From positions 144,912,351-144,976,350 of the forward strand of contig CP136062.1 in the NCBI GenBank assembly GCA_032622095.1: DNA of 64,000 nucleotides, given 5' to 3'. Positions within the stretch are counted from its first letter, which is position 1. Every line of letters begins with the position of its first letter. Of the stretch, positions 22,475 to 34,475 are shown piece by piece. Source of the DNA: Siphonodentalium dalli (Eukaryota > Mollusca > Scaphopoda > Gadilida > Siphonodentaliidae). A program made the position numbers and the translations under genes. The notes beneath the pieces were generated by a model. The model did not search any database. It was not told the DNA's origin and was given only the letters and a program-made list of their open reading frames with translations.

Positions 22475-22800
22475 AAAAGAGTGTTTTTGTGTGTGTTGTG
22501 ATGTTGGATGGTTTCTTTTGTGAGTTGAGTTTTGTATATGGTGTTGACAGCATGTTCGACGTAATAGACAATATTTATATGGGTAAAGTCTTATTACCAG
22601 TGGGCGGTACTAACGCTGTGGGTGTGGTCTCTGTGGAAAGCTCCATTGTTGTGCAACCAATTATTGTTCTAGTACCTGCCATATGTATTGTGTTGGTAAC
22701 GGTGTATGTGACCATACAGTGCATGTGGGCGGGCCCGATAGCTAATGAAACTCCGAGTACATGTGATGTTGACACAAACAATACGTCAATCAACTGCGGT
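22475..22800. other. Junction between two LINEs lying head to head
   Basis: The minus-strand frame remains open to about 22610, where a TAG stops it. On the plus strand an open frame runs from 22489, but its sequence is not recognisable until the endonuclease of the next LINE begins near 22800. Neither LINE's exact 5' end can be set. Confidence 0.4.
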
Positions 22801-24193
22801 CGCACTGACCAGGCGGTGACAGGCGTAAATTATATCCCAATTATTAATTCCCATTATAGAAGATGATATAAGTATACCGTATTTTGAAATTTGTGTAAGC
22901 AAGGGAAAACAGATTGGAACCGGTGTACGTTGTGGTGGCATTTTAATAGCCGCAAAATCGCAATTTTTCAAATATATCACAGTAGTTGAATCGGAATCTA
23001 AAAATGTGGTCTGGGTACGTGTGGATTCGGATCGCGAATTGAACTCACGAAGCATACTTATTGGTGCGGTGTATATTCCACCGACAAACACGATGTATTG
23101 TAACGATGATTGGCCAATTGAGTTAGAAACTGATATACGCCGTTCTGATGTGCGGAGATATGAACGCTCGCTCAAACAACATGTGCGAACTTAACAATGC
23201 AATCAACTTCACTGATTTACAACACATCACAGACGCCACGAATACTCAATCACTTTTTGACTATATACACCTCGATGGTGACAATGAATCTCAATCAAAT
23301 TGTATTCCCATAAATAAACGCTGCTCCGAGGATAAGGGGAAAAGTAACAGCTATGGGTATAAATTGATTAAGTTCTGTGAATCGACATCTATATTTATTG
23401 TTAACGGACGATTTGGAGAAGATAATGGCCATGGTAAACTTACGTCATCCGAAAAGAGTGTAATTGACTACGCTTTGGGCAATATCAATCTATTGCGAAC
23501 AATAGAGAACTTTCGGGTGAACGAGTTCTCTCCCCTATATTCAGATATACACAATGCACTTCATTTATAATTGAAATTTGACGCTCGTCACGATGTGGGA
23601 GCACATGATCCTCTTATAACTACCAATGTGGATCCCGAAACTATTCGTAAAATAAAAAAATGGGACCCTGACAAGAGAAATGATTTCGCTATGAATCTTG
23701 ATCACAATAAAATTAATCAAGTAATTGAAAAATTAGAGCAATGGCGAGCTGAAACTGGGTCTGCTTGTAATCAATTCATAGTGGATGAAATATGCGAGGA
23801 TGTAACATGTATTTTATTGGATTCCGCAAAAAACACATTTGGAACATACAACCCAAATCACAGGAAAACAATACATAAACCACCAAATCAAACTTGGTTT
23901 GACGACGATTGTAATTCAAAGATACAAGCTTTTCACAAGGCAAAACGACTATACAATAGAGAAAATCACTATCAAATAAACAGCATATGGAAAACGCTGG
24001 AACTCTTTATAGAAAAGCTATGGATTCGAAAATAAAGAATCATCTAGATGCAGATATTTCTGAACTCAAGAGTTACAGCAATAGTTCCAGCAAGGCATTC
24101 TGGGATAAACTAAATAAATTATCCAATGATAATAAATTTCAAAATAACACCACAAACTTAGATCTGGACATATTTTCTGATTATTTTAAAAGC
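22800..24193 (+). pseudogene. Decayed LINE ORF2, endonuclease part
   Basis: In several frames this reads as an APE endonuclease and the linker to RT: YFEICVSKGKQIGTG and GILIAA (22870-22960), VVWVRVDS and ILIGAVYIPPTN (about 23000-23095), CGDMNARSN (23148-23175), SIFIVNGRFGEDNGHGKLTS and VIDYALG (23390-23480), and a YSDIHNALHL end. The linker has FHKAKRLYNRE (23930-23965) and LDIFSDYFKSL. At least four frameshifts or stops break it. It continues after a MITE at 24198. Confidence 0.85.
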
Positions 24194-24197
24194 TTAA

Positions 24198-24693
24198 AGG
24201 TACGGTTGAGTTGGCCTTGGCGGTGGATATCCTGTGAAAATATTTCCACCCGTCAAAAACCGCCACAAACAGAAAGAACATCAAAATATAGACAGACTTT
24301 GTCCGTATACAAATAAGAAATATCACATAAACAGTATGTTATTGTCATATGTTTGACTATTGTTATGTAAACAAAGCATCAAAACTTACTTTTCTGGTGT
24401 TTGTTTATATTATGATGGTAAACATAAAGAGCGTTATTTGTGGGTGAATTCCTTATATGGAAGTAATAAAGAGCGTTTATGCCATTTGTGCAATTAGCCA
24501 GTAGCATTGTGCTGTCTTCTGTAACACAATCAGGCTCTTGCTTAGGTTAAATATAGTAGGTCTTTATGATAACATGCTGTTAACGCGATGGTCATGGTAT
24601 ATATGAACGAAACTGTATGCGTTTTAATGTTTTTCTGTTTACGGTGATTGGAACAAATATGAATATTTTCGACAACTAAGGCCTCACATGCCT
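24198..24693. mobile_element. TTAA-flanked MITE, copy 2 (496 bp), inside LINE
   Basis: It is nearly the same sequence as 2063-2557. It lies between perfect TTAA repeats (24194-24197 and 24694-24697). Removing it restores the LINE reading FKSL-ND in one frame. The ends are AGGTACGG... and ...CATGCCT. No coding capacity is evident. It therefore moved after the LINE had inserted. Confidence 0.9.
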
Positions 24694-24697
24694 TTAA

Positions 24698-26749
24698 ACG
24701 ACTGAGACGAATCTGATGATCTAGGTAATTATATAGATGAATTAAATGAGTCGTCGTTCCATGACAGTTATCTAAATAACACTATAACCGAAGAAGAAAT
24801 TAAATCTGTCATTTCCAATTTGAAAAACAGTAAAGCCGCTGGTCATGACGGGCCTTTAAATGAATATCTGAAGGCTTCTGTTGAGAAAATGATGCCCATT
24901 TATTCGTTACTTTTCAACTTAATCTTGGAATCTGGAAACTACCTCCGGGAATGGGCCGTTGGGATGATAAAACCTATATATAAAAAGTCTGGTGACCGAA
25001 CTATGCCGGACTCATATCTGGGAATTACACGTTTAAGCTGTCTTTCTAAAGTACTTATAGCCATTCTAAACAATAGAATGGTTTCATTTTCAGATGATCA
25101 TGAAATAATTTTAAAAAATCAGACGGGATTTAGAAAATCCCACTCAACCGCAGATAACATATTTGTTTTACACAGTGTAATAAACCTATACCTAAAAAGT
25201 GGTAAAAAATTATATTGCACATTTATTGATTTTAGAAAAGCTTTCGATACTATATGGAGGGATGCAATATGGCTGAAATTAGCCCAATGCAATATCAACG
25301 GAAAAATACTTAATGTCATTAGAAATATGTACGGTAAGATAAAAACATGTGTAAAAGACCGTCACAATATTTAAAACTTTTTTGTTAGTAATGTCGGACT
25401 TTTTCAAGGGGAAATAATGTCACCTTATTTATTTTCCTTGTACATTAACGACATCCAAGATTTTATGAATGATTGTGCAATAAAATATTTGAGTTATTTA
25501 GATGAACTATACATTGAAAATGTGGGATGTTACATAAAATTGTTTTGTATTCTTTATGCAGATGACACAGTATTAATGTCTGATACAGAAGAAAATATGC
25601 ACCTTTCTCTCCAAGCATTTGCAGATTATGCAGATGCTTGGAAGTTACGAGTAAATAAAAAAAAACTAAAGTCATACTATTTAGTAATAAACTACCCAAA
25701 CCAATTCCTACTTTCAGATATCGAGGTCAAGAACTCGAGACAGTCAAAGAATTTGTATATTTGGGAGTAACAATTTTTTTTACAATGGAAGATTTTGCCA
25801 AAATTTGAAAAAAATAGTTACTATTGGCACAAGAGCAATGTATGGATTACTAAACAAAGTGAGATATCGCAAGCTTCCAATCGATATTATGTTAAAACTA
25901 TTTGACTGTATGATAATACCCATCCTATTATATGGGAGTGAAATTTGGTGTCACGAAAGGACTCAAATTATTGAATCGCTTCATCTTAAATACTGCAAAA
26001 TTATAGGATATTTGAAAACAAGTACACCAAACTATATGGTTTACGGTGAATTTGTCCGACACCCTCTGTCCATTGAGATTAAGTGCAGAGCACTATCTAT
26101 CTGTTCCAAACTACTATCACATTAGGGCTCAGAACTTGCCAAACATATATATGTTCTTGTTAAAGAATTGGACCACAATTCTGATGGCTCATTTAATAGC
26201 CCATGGCTATTTTTTATTTCTAAAACCCTGAAAGAACTTAACATGGAAAGAGCATGGACAAATCAGTCAGGTTTAACACAAGCTGAAATTAGAACTATAA
26301 AATCAGAGCTTATTGAGCGACACAAGACAGAATAATTTACTGTAATGCAGAATGCAAACTCATCTAGAGCACGTTTTTATATAAGTATTAAAACGAGACC
26401 GGGCATGGGTCGCTATCTGAATTTCTTACCGGCTCACTTAGCAAACATTTTGCTAAAATTTAGAACCGCAAATCTAAAACTGCCTGTCGAATATACAAGA
26501 TGGAAATCTAAATCTGTGGATAATTGTGACAAAACCTGTGATATTTGCGGTGATGGCACGGGTGATGAATACCACTTTATTATTATTTGCAAAGAACTAC
26601 AGGCAATTCGATCATACTATATCCCGAAATATTACTGGGAGAATCCTACGAAAGAAAAATTCGAAAGACTGCTATCTTTGGAAAATCAACTATTACTGAA
26701 AAAAGTTAGTACTTTTTATCAAATTGGCATCAAGAAAATTAAAATATGA
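24698..26749 (+). pseudogene. Decayed LINE ORF2, RT and C-terminal part
   Basis: This continues the LINE from 24193. RT blocks are KAAGHDG (24830), TFIDFRKAFDTIW (motif A, about 25220), GEIMSPYLFSLYINDI (motif B, 25407-25455) and LYADDTVLM (motif C, about 25550). Then come the LLYGSEIWCH block (25925) and PNYMVYGEF. The tail (26345-26749) has LLKFRTANLKLPVEYTRW and CDICG---GDEYHFIIIC, a zinc motif, and ends at TGA. Several stops and frameshifts (for example near 25372, 25768 and 26123) make it non-functional. Its tail resembles that of the fragment at 9557-10720. Confidence 0.9.
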
Positions 26750-27045
26750 CTGAGCCGATTATTCCAAATTTAAAAACTTGTGATTAGGTACATTATTTAT
26801 AGTAGCGAATAATTATTGCAGTCAAAATATGATGATAATGATATTATAAAGACTTAAATTATAATATAATTATATATATAAGATATTATAATACATATTA
26901 TGATATATCTATACATTTATCATATTCTATATTAATATATGTATGATTGTGTAACAATTGTTTTTTTTGTGACCTATTGTACATATTGTATATATTTTAT
27001 AGCATGTTTCGCCTTAATTGACGACTTTGCAATAAACAAACCTCC
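26750..27045 (+). mobile_element. LINE 3' UTR
   Basis: AT-rich tail containing TATTGTACATATTGTATAT and a terminal GCAATAAA at about 27031-27038. It is taken as the 3' end of the LINE before it. Confidence 0.55.
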
Positions 27046-27047
27046 TT

Positions 27048-27119
27048 GTAGTATCCAGTGGGGTGGTATGGTTCACGAAGCGAAGCGGAGTGAACTATAC
27101 CCACCGATGGGTACTACAT
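27048..27119. repeat. Hairpin, 72 bp
   Basis: TGTAGTATCC and GGTATGGTTCAC pair with GTGAACTATACC and GGGTACTACA around a GAAGCGAAGCGGA loop. It lies directly downstream of the LINE 3' end and may be a small foldback element. Confidence 0.65.
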
Positions 27120-27217
27120 GTATACCCGCGTAGTTAACGACAAGACATGCTATAATTATTATACTTCACCGAAAAATTCGCGACAGTAATGTTGCCTATG
27201 TTCACTGCTTTTTGCAT

Positions 27218-27302
27218 GAGTTTGGTATAGTAGTGTGCTAATTTGTGTACGATACTATACAAGTATAATAGTGTGTCAAATTTAGCACAACACTACACCA
27301 TA
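27218..27302. repeat. Hairpin, ~85 bp
   Basis: TGGTATAGTAGTGTGCTAAT pairs with the inverse sequence ending AGCACAACACTACACCA, around a CAAG loop. The stem is imperfect but about 38 bp long. Confidence 0.6.
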
Positions 27303-27859
27303 GGACACAGCTCTCGACCAATCAGAAGGCGACATTTATGTGTGAGGTGAAATATTGCATAGGATAATTACTTTAGGGTCGAAGTGAGCGTTTGAGTTGG
27401 AACTTCGCCACGACAACACGCAAGTTCGCACTTTATCATTATTTAGAAAGTCGTTATGATGCACGAGAGCAGCAACGTTGACACAGATCGGTGGGTGCCT
27501 CACCCCAGCCGACTTCGGTAATACATGTAGACAGTTGGATATTTCACAATGTTGTGAATTGCCAAAATGTACTTAGGGTGCTTTCGGGACGCAATTCACT
27601 TGGACCAGCACGACTGATACTGTTCTGATTGAGCTCAATCAACGCCATCTAAACCACCGCTTTCTCACTGGCGTAATCTTTGCAGCAAGAAAATATCAGT
27701 GTATAATTGTACCTAATATTTTCTTGCAGATATTTTCTTGCAGCTACATGTGGACGCCTATTCATGTGGATATTTTTAATGAGATGTAATTATAAGTTAT
27801 AATCTCGGTTCCTTCGCGATTTATAGGTTTGTCATTCGGCTTGACGCCTTTCATCTGTG

Positions 27860-28200
27860 TAAGGGAAGTCGGTTGCCGAGATATAGCGTATTGGTCTCTC
27901 GTGCTAGCGGACCGGGGATCGAAGCCTGGTCAGGGTATTCTGACAAAAATCAGAACACGGTCAGATACAAAGTTTGTCAGGCTGAAAAGTCTCATTCGAG
28001 ATCATTGGATAAAGATCCGAATGCAAAATGCCGATCCCCCGTTACAACATTTGTCCAGGTATGTTGCCGTGGGTGCAGTGCGCTGTCCGATCGGACATTA
28101 ATGCATACCCGTGTACACCCCTCGGTATGTGCACGTTAAAGAACGCTACTGGAGTCACAATATGGTTTTAAAGTTACTCGACCGTGGTAGCTAGCTGGAC
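27860..28200 (+). mobile_element. tRNA-derived SINE
   Basis: An A-box-like TAGCGTATTGG (27884-27894) and a B-box-like GGGGATCGAAGCC (27914-27926) have normal tRNA spacing, so this is a pol III promoter head. Downstream, GTGCACGTTAAAGAAC (about 28129-28144) matches a word I recall from conserved 3' domains of several invertebrate SINEs. No clear poly(A) or microsatellite tail or target duplication is visible, so the end is approximate. Confidence 0.65.
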
Positions 28201-28305
28201 CTCCACATAATCTTCAAAAATTGAAAGCGTCGGAGTAATATGTAGAAGTATAAGTAGAAGAAATTACATTTTGAAACCGAGCTTGTTCCTTAATCCTTTG
28301 AATCC

Positions 28306-28368
28306 GGAGACCGGATTACCGGTCCAACCCTTATATTCCTATATCCCCGGAGACCGGAATACCGGTCC
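28306..28368. repeat. Pair of GGAGACCGG palindromes
   Basis: GGAGACCGGATTACCGGTCC (28306) and GGAGACCGGAATACCGGTCC (28349) lie 43 bp apart. Each is itself a near palindrome. Confidence 0.75.
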
Positions 28369-28431
28369 GGAAGTCATATGATATTTGACACGAAATTACA
28401 GCGCAATAAACGCATATATCAACTAGAGTTG

Positions 28432-28805
28432 TACTTCTACTATGCACACATGCGTCACACGTTTACCCATCTGACTTTGACAGTCAAAGTGGTGACAGAA
28501 GGTCTGTTTCTTCACGCATGCGCAGATGCCTATTTTGAGGAAAAAATCACCTTTTATCATCGGAAAAGGGGAAGTATCACATTATAAATTTCGCGATCAA
28601 AGCACAAATTAATTAGAAAAATGCTTCTACTTTGCACGAATGAGTCACACGTATGTTCATGTATCTCTGATTTTAGCAGCCATTCTTGGTGACAGGGAGG
28701 CTGTTTCTTCGTGCATGCACAGAGGTGCATTTTGAGAAACGCCTTTTATCGTAGACAAATGATAAGAATTGTGTTATAAATATATTGCATGACCAAAGGG
28801 AGCCG
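28432..28805. repeat. Diverged ~190-bp tandem duplication
   Basis: Two copies begin CTTCTACTATGCAC (about 28432) and CTTCTACTTTGCAC (about 28623). They share GTGACAG, CTGTTTCTTC-GCATGC and CTTTTATC words at matching spacing. Confidence 0.65.
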
Positions 28806-29097
28806 AAATATAATCTAAATGTATACTGAACGTGGAATAGACTGTTTCGTTGAAATATACCTTGACATATTTCACCATTCACTAGTTCAGTTTAATATCA
28901 GTAGATTGATGTATAGTTGAGCTCATACACATACACATGCATATGCGTCCCAGTTAAGACCATTACGAGTTATGTCGTCGTAAACGCTATGTAACGTCAG
29001 GCGCCTCGTGTGTGGACAATTTAACGTTCAGGACGCTGGGGTACAAAGGGTTAAATAAGAAGACAAAGTGTGACTGATATGTTACGATATAACTCAC

Positions 29098-29145
29098 CTG
29101 GGTCGGACTCGGACTCAGCAAGTACCTCACTGTGCTCGAATTCAT
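29098..29145 (-). CDS. Candidate internal exon of a host gene (48 nt)
   Basis: On the minus strand a pyrimidine-containing tract ends ATTACAG, then a 48-nt exon, then the strong donor CAG|GTGAGT. In the only frame compatible with the exon at 17170-17432 it encodes EFEHSEVLAESESDP, an acidic linker. Entry and exit phases are both 1. Joined to the downstream exon it gives ...ESESDPDPDASPVF.... The exon is short, but a strong donor, an acceptor and an exact phase match together make it credible. The exon upstream of it was not found. Confidence 0.5.
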
Positions 29146-29987
29146 CTGTAATTATAGGAAATCAAATACATGTATCGCCCTTCGTTAAGTAGTTTCGATA
29201 TAGCGATATGGTATGGGTCCTGTCTATTTATCTTTGGTATGATAGTATGTGGGTTGTGCATGCGTCAATGTGGCCACCGGTCGTTCGCTTGAATTTTTTT
29301 TAAATAACAGCTTTTATCATCTATCGACATCCGAAATATCTGCAACATTACGTGGATAATAATTTATCACAAGATGCCAATCCACGGAATACTGTAAAAC
29401 AATTAGCTGCCACACGCTTTGCCATTTAGCTTATTTCTCGATAACCTAAATTTATTGATTACTTTCCCGCTACAGAAATGACGGCAGCGCCGAGTGACCA
29501 CGCCTATACCGCGTGCCTAAAATTTACATGGGAACTGTTCGATACTTCCTAACGTTTAACATGAAATTTCGGTGCTGCATCATAATTCCTTCGGGTATGA
29601 CTGTATTGACAATAACCGTACTAGATTCAATCCACATGTAACCAGACAAATCAACAAGATGGAATATTTGCAAAGAAATGAAACACGGACATTGAAACTA
29701 TCAAGGGTAGGGTTTGCGCGAACACGGTCGAATATCAATCACACTTGCAACTGCAGCTGTCCGGTACCACGCGATACGTGATCAGTTGCGACAAGCCAGT
29801 CAAAAACGCTGAATAGCCGATGAGATGATCAATCGATAAGCATAAGTTTTGCGTGATAGGTGTGTCTTTCAACTTGACATGTCTTTTTCGTCGGAAATAG
29901 TCTCAATGTTTTACGCTCGTTATACTTGCCACTTCTACGTTTGCTGGTTCTCTTGTTAAATGACGGATTAAATTATAAGAAATGACT

Positions 29988-30122
29988 CTTGATTCGATTA
30001 ATGTTATAAGTTATAACCGAAAATTTTGAAGATAATTTTTTTATAACTGGGCTACGCGCGTTATAGAATTTATCATCAAACTTTTCGGTTATAACTGCAT
30101 GACCTTAATCGAAACAAGATTT
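29988..30122. mobile_element. Short foldback/MITE, ~135 bp
   Basis: The arms share TCTTG-TTCGATTAA, GTTATAACCGAAAA and GAT-ATAA words in inverted order around a GCTACGCGCG centre near 30054. No coding capacity. Target duplication is unclear. Confidence 0.65.
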
Positions 30123-30211
30123 ATTTTTTAAATAGACGAGTTACATGGATAATAGACGAGTTATACTACTATAGGGGATATTTGTTACAAAATATATTTT
30201 GTGAAATTTCA

Positions 30212-31230
30212 AAGATGGAAGGCGAAAAGGACCAAACCAAAAGGCGAGCAGTGAGCTGACACCACGACCGGCGAAGAAACAAATGTTGTGCAATATACCT
30301 TCAAGTTCAGTGGGTGAGATCGCTTCTATTTACTCTAATGCACATGCAGCATCAAACAAACAATTCATGTACATAAACAGTCAATTGCCAGCTATAACGA
30401 CACCAAGAATGTTTTGTTTACATGACCCAATCAATAACCACTGTCCCAAGAACGAACAATAACTATATCTACGCCAATAGAACTGCAAGTTCAATGTCAA
30501 TCCCCCCAACAACATTTCCAAATGGAAATCACAGCGACAGTAAATCTGACACTATAACAACCATGTTACAGAAGATAAATTTAAGGTTAGACACCCTTGA
30601 CCAAATGAATGACGAAGTAAAGAGTGTCAGTTCCCGACTTCAAGCAGTAGAACACCTCATAGAACCAATGTATATGGATGTACAACTTCAGTGCGACGTT
30701 TGCAGAAATTGCTCATGATAGTGTGATCAAGCAGAACGACATCGGTAAAATGGTAAACTGCATGTGCAAGCGATTCAATGATGTTGTTGGTGAACTCGGT
30801 GTGCTTCAAAGTAAACAAATTCAAACAACCGAACATTTGATAGACCTTGAGAAATGCGGTATTAAGTGCAAACTAATTTCTGTGAGCATTGACGAAGATG
30901 GAACTGACAATAAAACAACAGACGCCGTTCTTCGTGACTTCATTGTGAACACTCTTTACAGTGATGAACATATTGACTTCGGAACGTTCACCGGGTCGGA
31001 TATAGGCGCCATACACCACACAGCAAGAGGAATCCCATAGCTATGTTCGCCAAGTATAATCAAAAGGAGCTAATCAAGAGAGCCGTTAGGGGACTTGTTC
31101 AACATAATGAATATCGTGTATACGAACAGTTTCCCCAAAGAAGTTCAGGATTATCGTAAGCAGGTGCTCCTACCCATAGACAAGGACGCCAGGCGGCGAT
31201 GTGAAAACGCGCGCGTGACTGGAGATTGAT
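30212..31230 (+). pseudogene. LINE ORF1 (coiled coil + RRM-like)
   Basis: Pieces in different frames make one ORF1-like RNA-binding protein: a low-complexity N-terminus (about 30239-30420), then a coiled coil with heptads around LQKINLRLDTLDQMND and VSSRLQAVEHLI (about 30565-30665), then HIDFG and HRVG-like words. After them come FAKYNQKELIKRAV (31045-31085) and an EQFP-EVQDYRKQVLLPIDKD end (about 31120-31185). This order matches L1-type (Transposase_22-like) ORF1 proteins. At least three frameshifts are present. ORF2's endonuclease follows at 31880. Confidence 0.7.
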
Positions 31231-31257
31231 TTTTTAGTGCGAATAACGCTATAGTAT

Positions 31258-31641
31258 ATGCGGACAAACAACCAACCTACCGGTGGTGCCCTTACAGACA
31301 GAGCCGTAAGATTCAAAATGTATCAGTTAACATGTTCAGCTTCGACCGTCCTCCTCCGGTGGGAGCTCCCTCGCTGGCCGGGCCAGTTGGCACACCACAT
31401 GTCTTTGCCACAGGATCGACCTTTTATTCCGGGTCGCTACCTATGAACGCAGCATGTGGTGGTCCGATTGGATTGGTCAGTGGTGTGGGCCCCACCGGAA
31501 GCGGAATTGTTTACCAACACCAGGGAAGCTTGCCAAATTTGTCTTCACCGGGTTCGGGACCTGTATTCCAGTTGGAGACTGCGCCGTCCGGTTCTCTGAT
31601 TGGGTGGGCGGATCTATTCTATCAGCGATAACGGGCATTTA
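31258..31641 (+). pseudogene. Pro/Gly-rich LINE linker, no domain recognised
   Basis: The frame from 31332 reads FSFDRPPPVGAPSLAGPVGT and continues rich in Gly, Pro and Ser to a stop at 31629-31631. It lies between the ORF1 and endonuclease parts of the LINE and is probably the ORF1 tail. It has no known motif. Confidence 0.4.
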
Positions 31642-31879
31642 AATTCGGTCAACAGCTCGGTGCCTGAAAAAATTGTATCGACTTTCGCCGCGATGTCCGG
31701 TGCAGGCTCCGGTGGGGTTGGCGCTGTCAATACTGGTGCATAACATAATGGAGGTTCGTCCAACCACACAACACATGTATCCCATAGCTAGGAATTCGCG
31801 GCTGAGAGGACGGACCTCATGTTCTCTAAATATTGGGTGGTATCATTGGACAGATTCATGATCCAGAATTCGTTTCGTT

Positions 31880-32490
31880 TTGACACAGTACATGTATGAT
31901 ATAATCTGTTTTCAAGAAAATAAAACTGATAGTTTTGACACAATTGACATCCCAGGGTTTGAGGTTCTGATCATCCACCTTAGACATGAAATATCGAGGT
32001 TTAAATTCGGTGTGCATTTTAATTCGAAAGAAACTTTCGTGTCTAGTCGCGCCATTATGTGGTATGGTTCAAAATTAAAACGGACATGGATCCAATTTTC
32101 GTAGGATATGTGTATATTCCGCCGGAAGGTTCTAAATTTTGCTCGAACGAATCTTTCGATATATTACTGACAACAATTGCCACAATTAAATCATTGGCAC
32201 TAAATGTAATGCTTTTCGATGATTTCAACGCACGAACCGCCAGGCTTTTGGATTTCGGCCCAGGAGAACCGCGAGATGGAAGCGCGTCGTTCAACCTGGA
32301 AGATGTAGAATGCACTGCGTTAGTCACAGGATAAGCACCCCAACATTTTTGGTTACAGGTTAATGCATGTGTGGAGAGCATCCGAAATTCTTATTGCCAA
32401 TGGAAGGGTGGACGCTGACAAAGCTAATGGTCGATTAACATTTTTAAAACAAGCAAGTGTTGTCGATTTTCTCATATCATTGTTGCCATG
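31880..32490 (+). pseudogene. LINE endonuclease fragment
   Basis: Blocks are DIICFQENKTDSFD (31895-31940), GYVYIPPEGSKFCSNES (32105-32155), FDDFNART (catalytic GDFNA-like, with Gly changed to Asp, about 32215-32240) and ANGRVDADKANGRLTF with VVDFLIS (about 32395-32480). Frames shift between them. No RT follows, so the copy ends within the endonuclease and is interrupted or rearranged. Confidence 0.8.
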
Positions 32491-33337
32491 ACACTGATAA
32501 ACACACACGTGACAATACACGCTCTTTTACGTAGGCATAATCTTTCTTGGGAGCCAGCTCTCCATCATCGCCAATTGGCGCGTATATTACACTATTTTGT
32601 TGAGCGATTTCCACCTCATAAACATTCCACACAAACTCCTATCATATCATCGACAGCTGACTTGTGCAAGTGTGTTGGGTAATTAGACAAGTGCTGGATG
32701 TTGGCTAAACCTTGAATGTGGTCATGTAGAAATGTAGAAATGTTGAAAAGATTTGATACCATCGTGGTGTATGCTTTCCAAAGTAAGGGCTTGCGGTGCA
32801 CCATGAAAGAAACTAACCACGTGGGTTCACCGACGAATGAATAAATAGCATCGGGTAATGTTGTTAGTACTATTTCATCATCATCGAGTTCATCTGTCTA
32901 GAGGTAAAACAATTATCCAAATTTGTCAATTAACTTGTTCAGTATACCACATGTCATTTCGAAGGGTGCATACAGTTTGCTGACTACAGTAAATGAGGGC
33001 GTGATTAATCACATCATGGTGAGTCATATTACATAAAAACAGACAGTAGGTTCACATATATGTATGTACAACTGTGGCAGCTACTAATTGTGCTACTATG
33101 GAAAATGAACCCTTTCTCTCTGGGTAAATGCGACAACATCGCCACAAAAAGGACATTTGCAGGCAACTATGTATTTGCCCGAAACGACGAAGGGATGGGT
33201 CATTCTCAATGTCGAGTCAACGTTTGTTATTTACTTCAGTTTTGAATATACGGGACCATTCTGATTTTGGTGGAAACATGCCATATGAGGAGAATTGGTA
33301 CATGTACTGAACACGAGTATATGACATGATAATACGC
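32491..33337. other. No gene seen
   Basis: Unique-looking sequence between two LINE fragments. All frames are short and lack motifs. Confidence 0.45.
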
Positions 33338-33766
33338 TCAATATCGGAGAAGAACATATTCCTCAGAGAGATGCGAGTGTAATCTTAAAATGAAGATGTA
33401 TTTGCACGCTTTGGTAGGTAATATCCGACAAAGACTCCCAAAGAGACTGAGTTTGCGAGCATCTATGGTTGAACAGATAGACCATAAGCCCATAAGACCG
33501 AAAACAATGTCAGTTCTAGCTCTCACAGGCAATGTTTGAATGAGCTTAAAACAAAATCGGTGAATTTTCTCGAGATCTGATATGTTTGCTTGAGACATAC
33601 CGTAAAGGAACTCTGTCCCGTATAAACCGTTTGGCAACACAATTGATTTATATATGATTGCACAACTTGACGGTGTGATACCACCAGCATATATCCCTGC
33701 GTTGCTCAGATTACGGGGTTGAGAATAGGTCGAAACACTGTGGACAACTTGTATACGGCCGGACAT
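33338..33766 (-). pseudogene. LINE ORF2 C-terminal fragment
   Basis: An open frame of 142 codons shows YKSIVLPNGLYGTEFLYG and IHRFCFKLIQTLP-R--TDIV-GL, matching the same region of the LINE at 52.6-54.6 kb (VVLPKSLYGTEI, KRTSTDIALGL). Then LSLFGSLCRILP parallels LCFLGQLIHLPP. It is a short orphan piece of the same LINE group in the opposite orientation to the 30-32 kb copy. Confidence 0.75.
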
Positions 33767-34332
33767 TTTATGCCATGCACGGATATACTTATTTAACTCA
33801 GATAATAGAATTTATAAAAGTTTGGTCCCGGTTTTTCATCAACATGGAACAATGAAGATTGTAATACGACCTTGCCTAAAGCCACATACAAGGCTCGTCC
33901 TGATTGGTCACTATCCTGTATTCCCATGGAGACACGACCTTCGTTTTGTGGTACAATTCTAGATATTCCGAAATTTCGTAGAATCAGTGAACTGATGCAA
34001 CGCCTCAAACTGTCAGAAGTCAAACCACACGGGCATTGGTTAATGTCATGCTATAGACTGAAGAAAGAGACATATACTGACTATCTACTGTACTATACCG
34101 AATTTTATTTAAGATAGAACAAACATAAGTCTGAATTGAAATTGTTTTGCTAAAATGACAATGAAAAGGGGTCGCCGATCAATAGTGACGTCATGCTTGA
34201 CGTTACAGTTTTAAGAGAAGAAGTTTGGTGGAAATTCATACCACGCAGAGCTAGAAACTGGGCTATTATATAGCAGGTTGAACGTATGTCACTACAATTT
34301 CGACCAGAACATACAGTCGAATTACATAAAAA

Positions 34333-34475
34333 AGTAAATACTCTGCTCATCGGCGTGTATAGTAGAATTTGACCACATAAACTGATTGTAGGACTCCACT
34401 TCGCGTCGTCCTACAATCAGTTTACGTGTGATCAAATTCAACTATACACGCCGATGAGCAGTGTATTTATTTCTT
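34333..34475. mobile_element. Near-perfect hairpin element, ~143 bp
   Basis: The arms of about 60 bp share CTGCTCATCGGCGTGTATAG and AAACTGATTGTAGGA in inverted order, with few mismatches. The loop is about 15 nt (CTCCACTTCGCGTCG). It is likely a recent foldback insertion. Target duplication is not evident. Confidence 0.8.

Noticed and set aside
33872-34117. 81-codon plus frame after the LINE fragment
   Set aside because: It may be LINE-derived, but I could match no RT or zinc motif, and it lies on the strand opposite to the neighbouring LINE piece.
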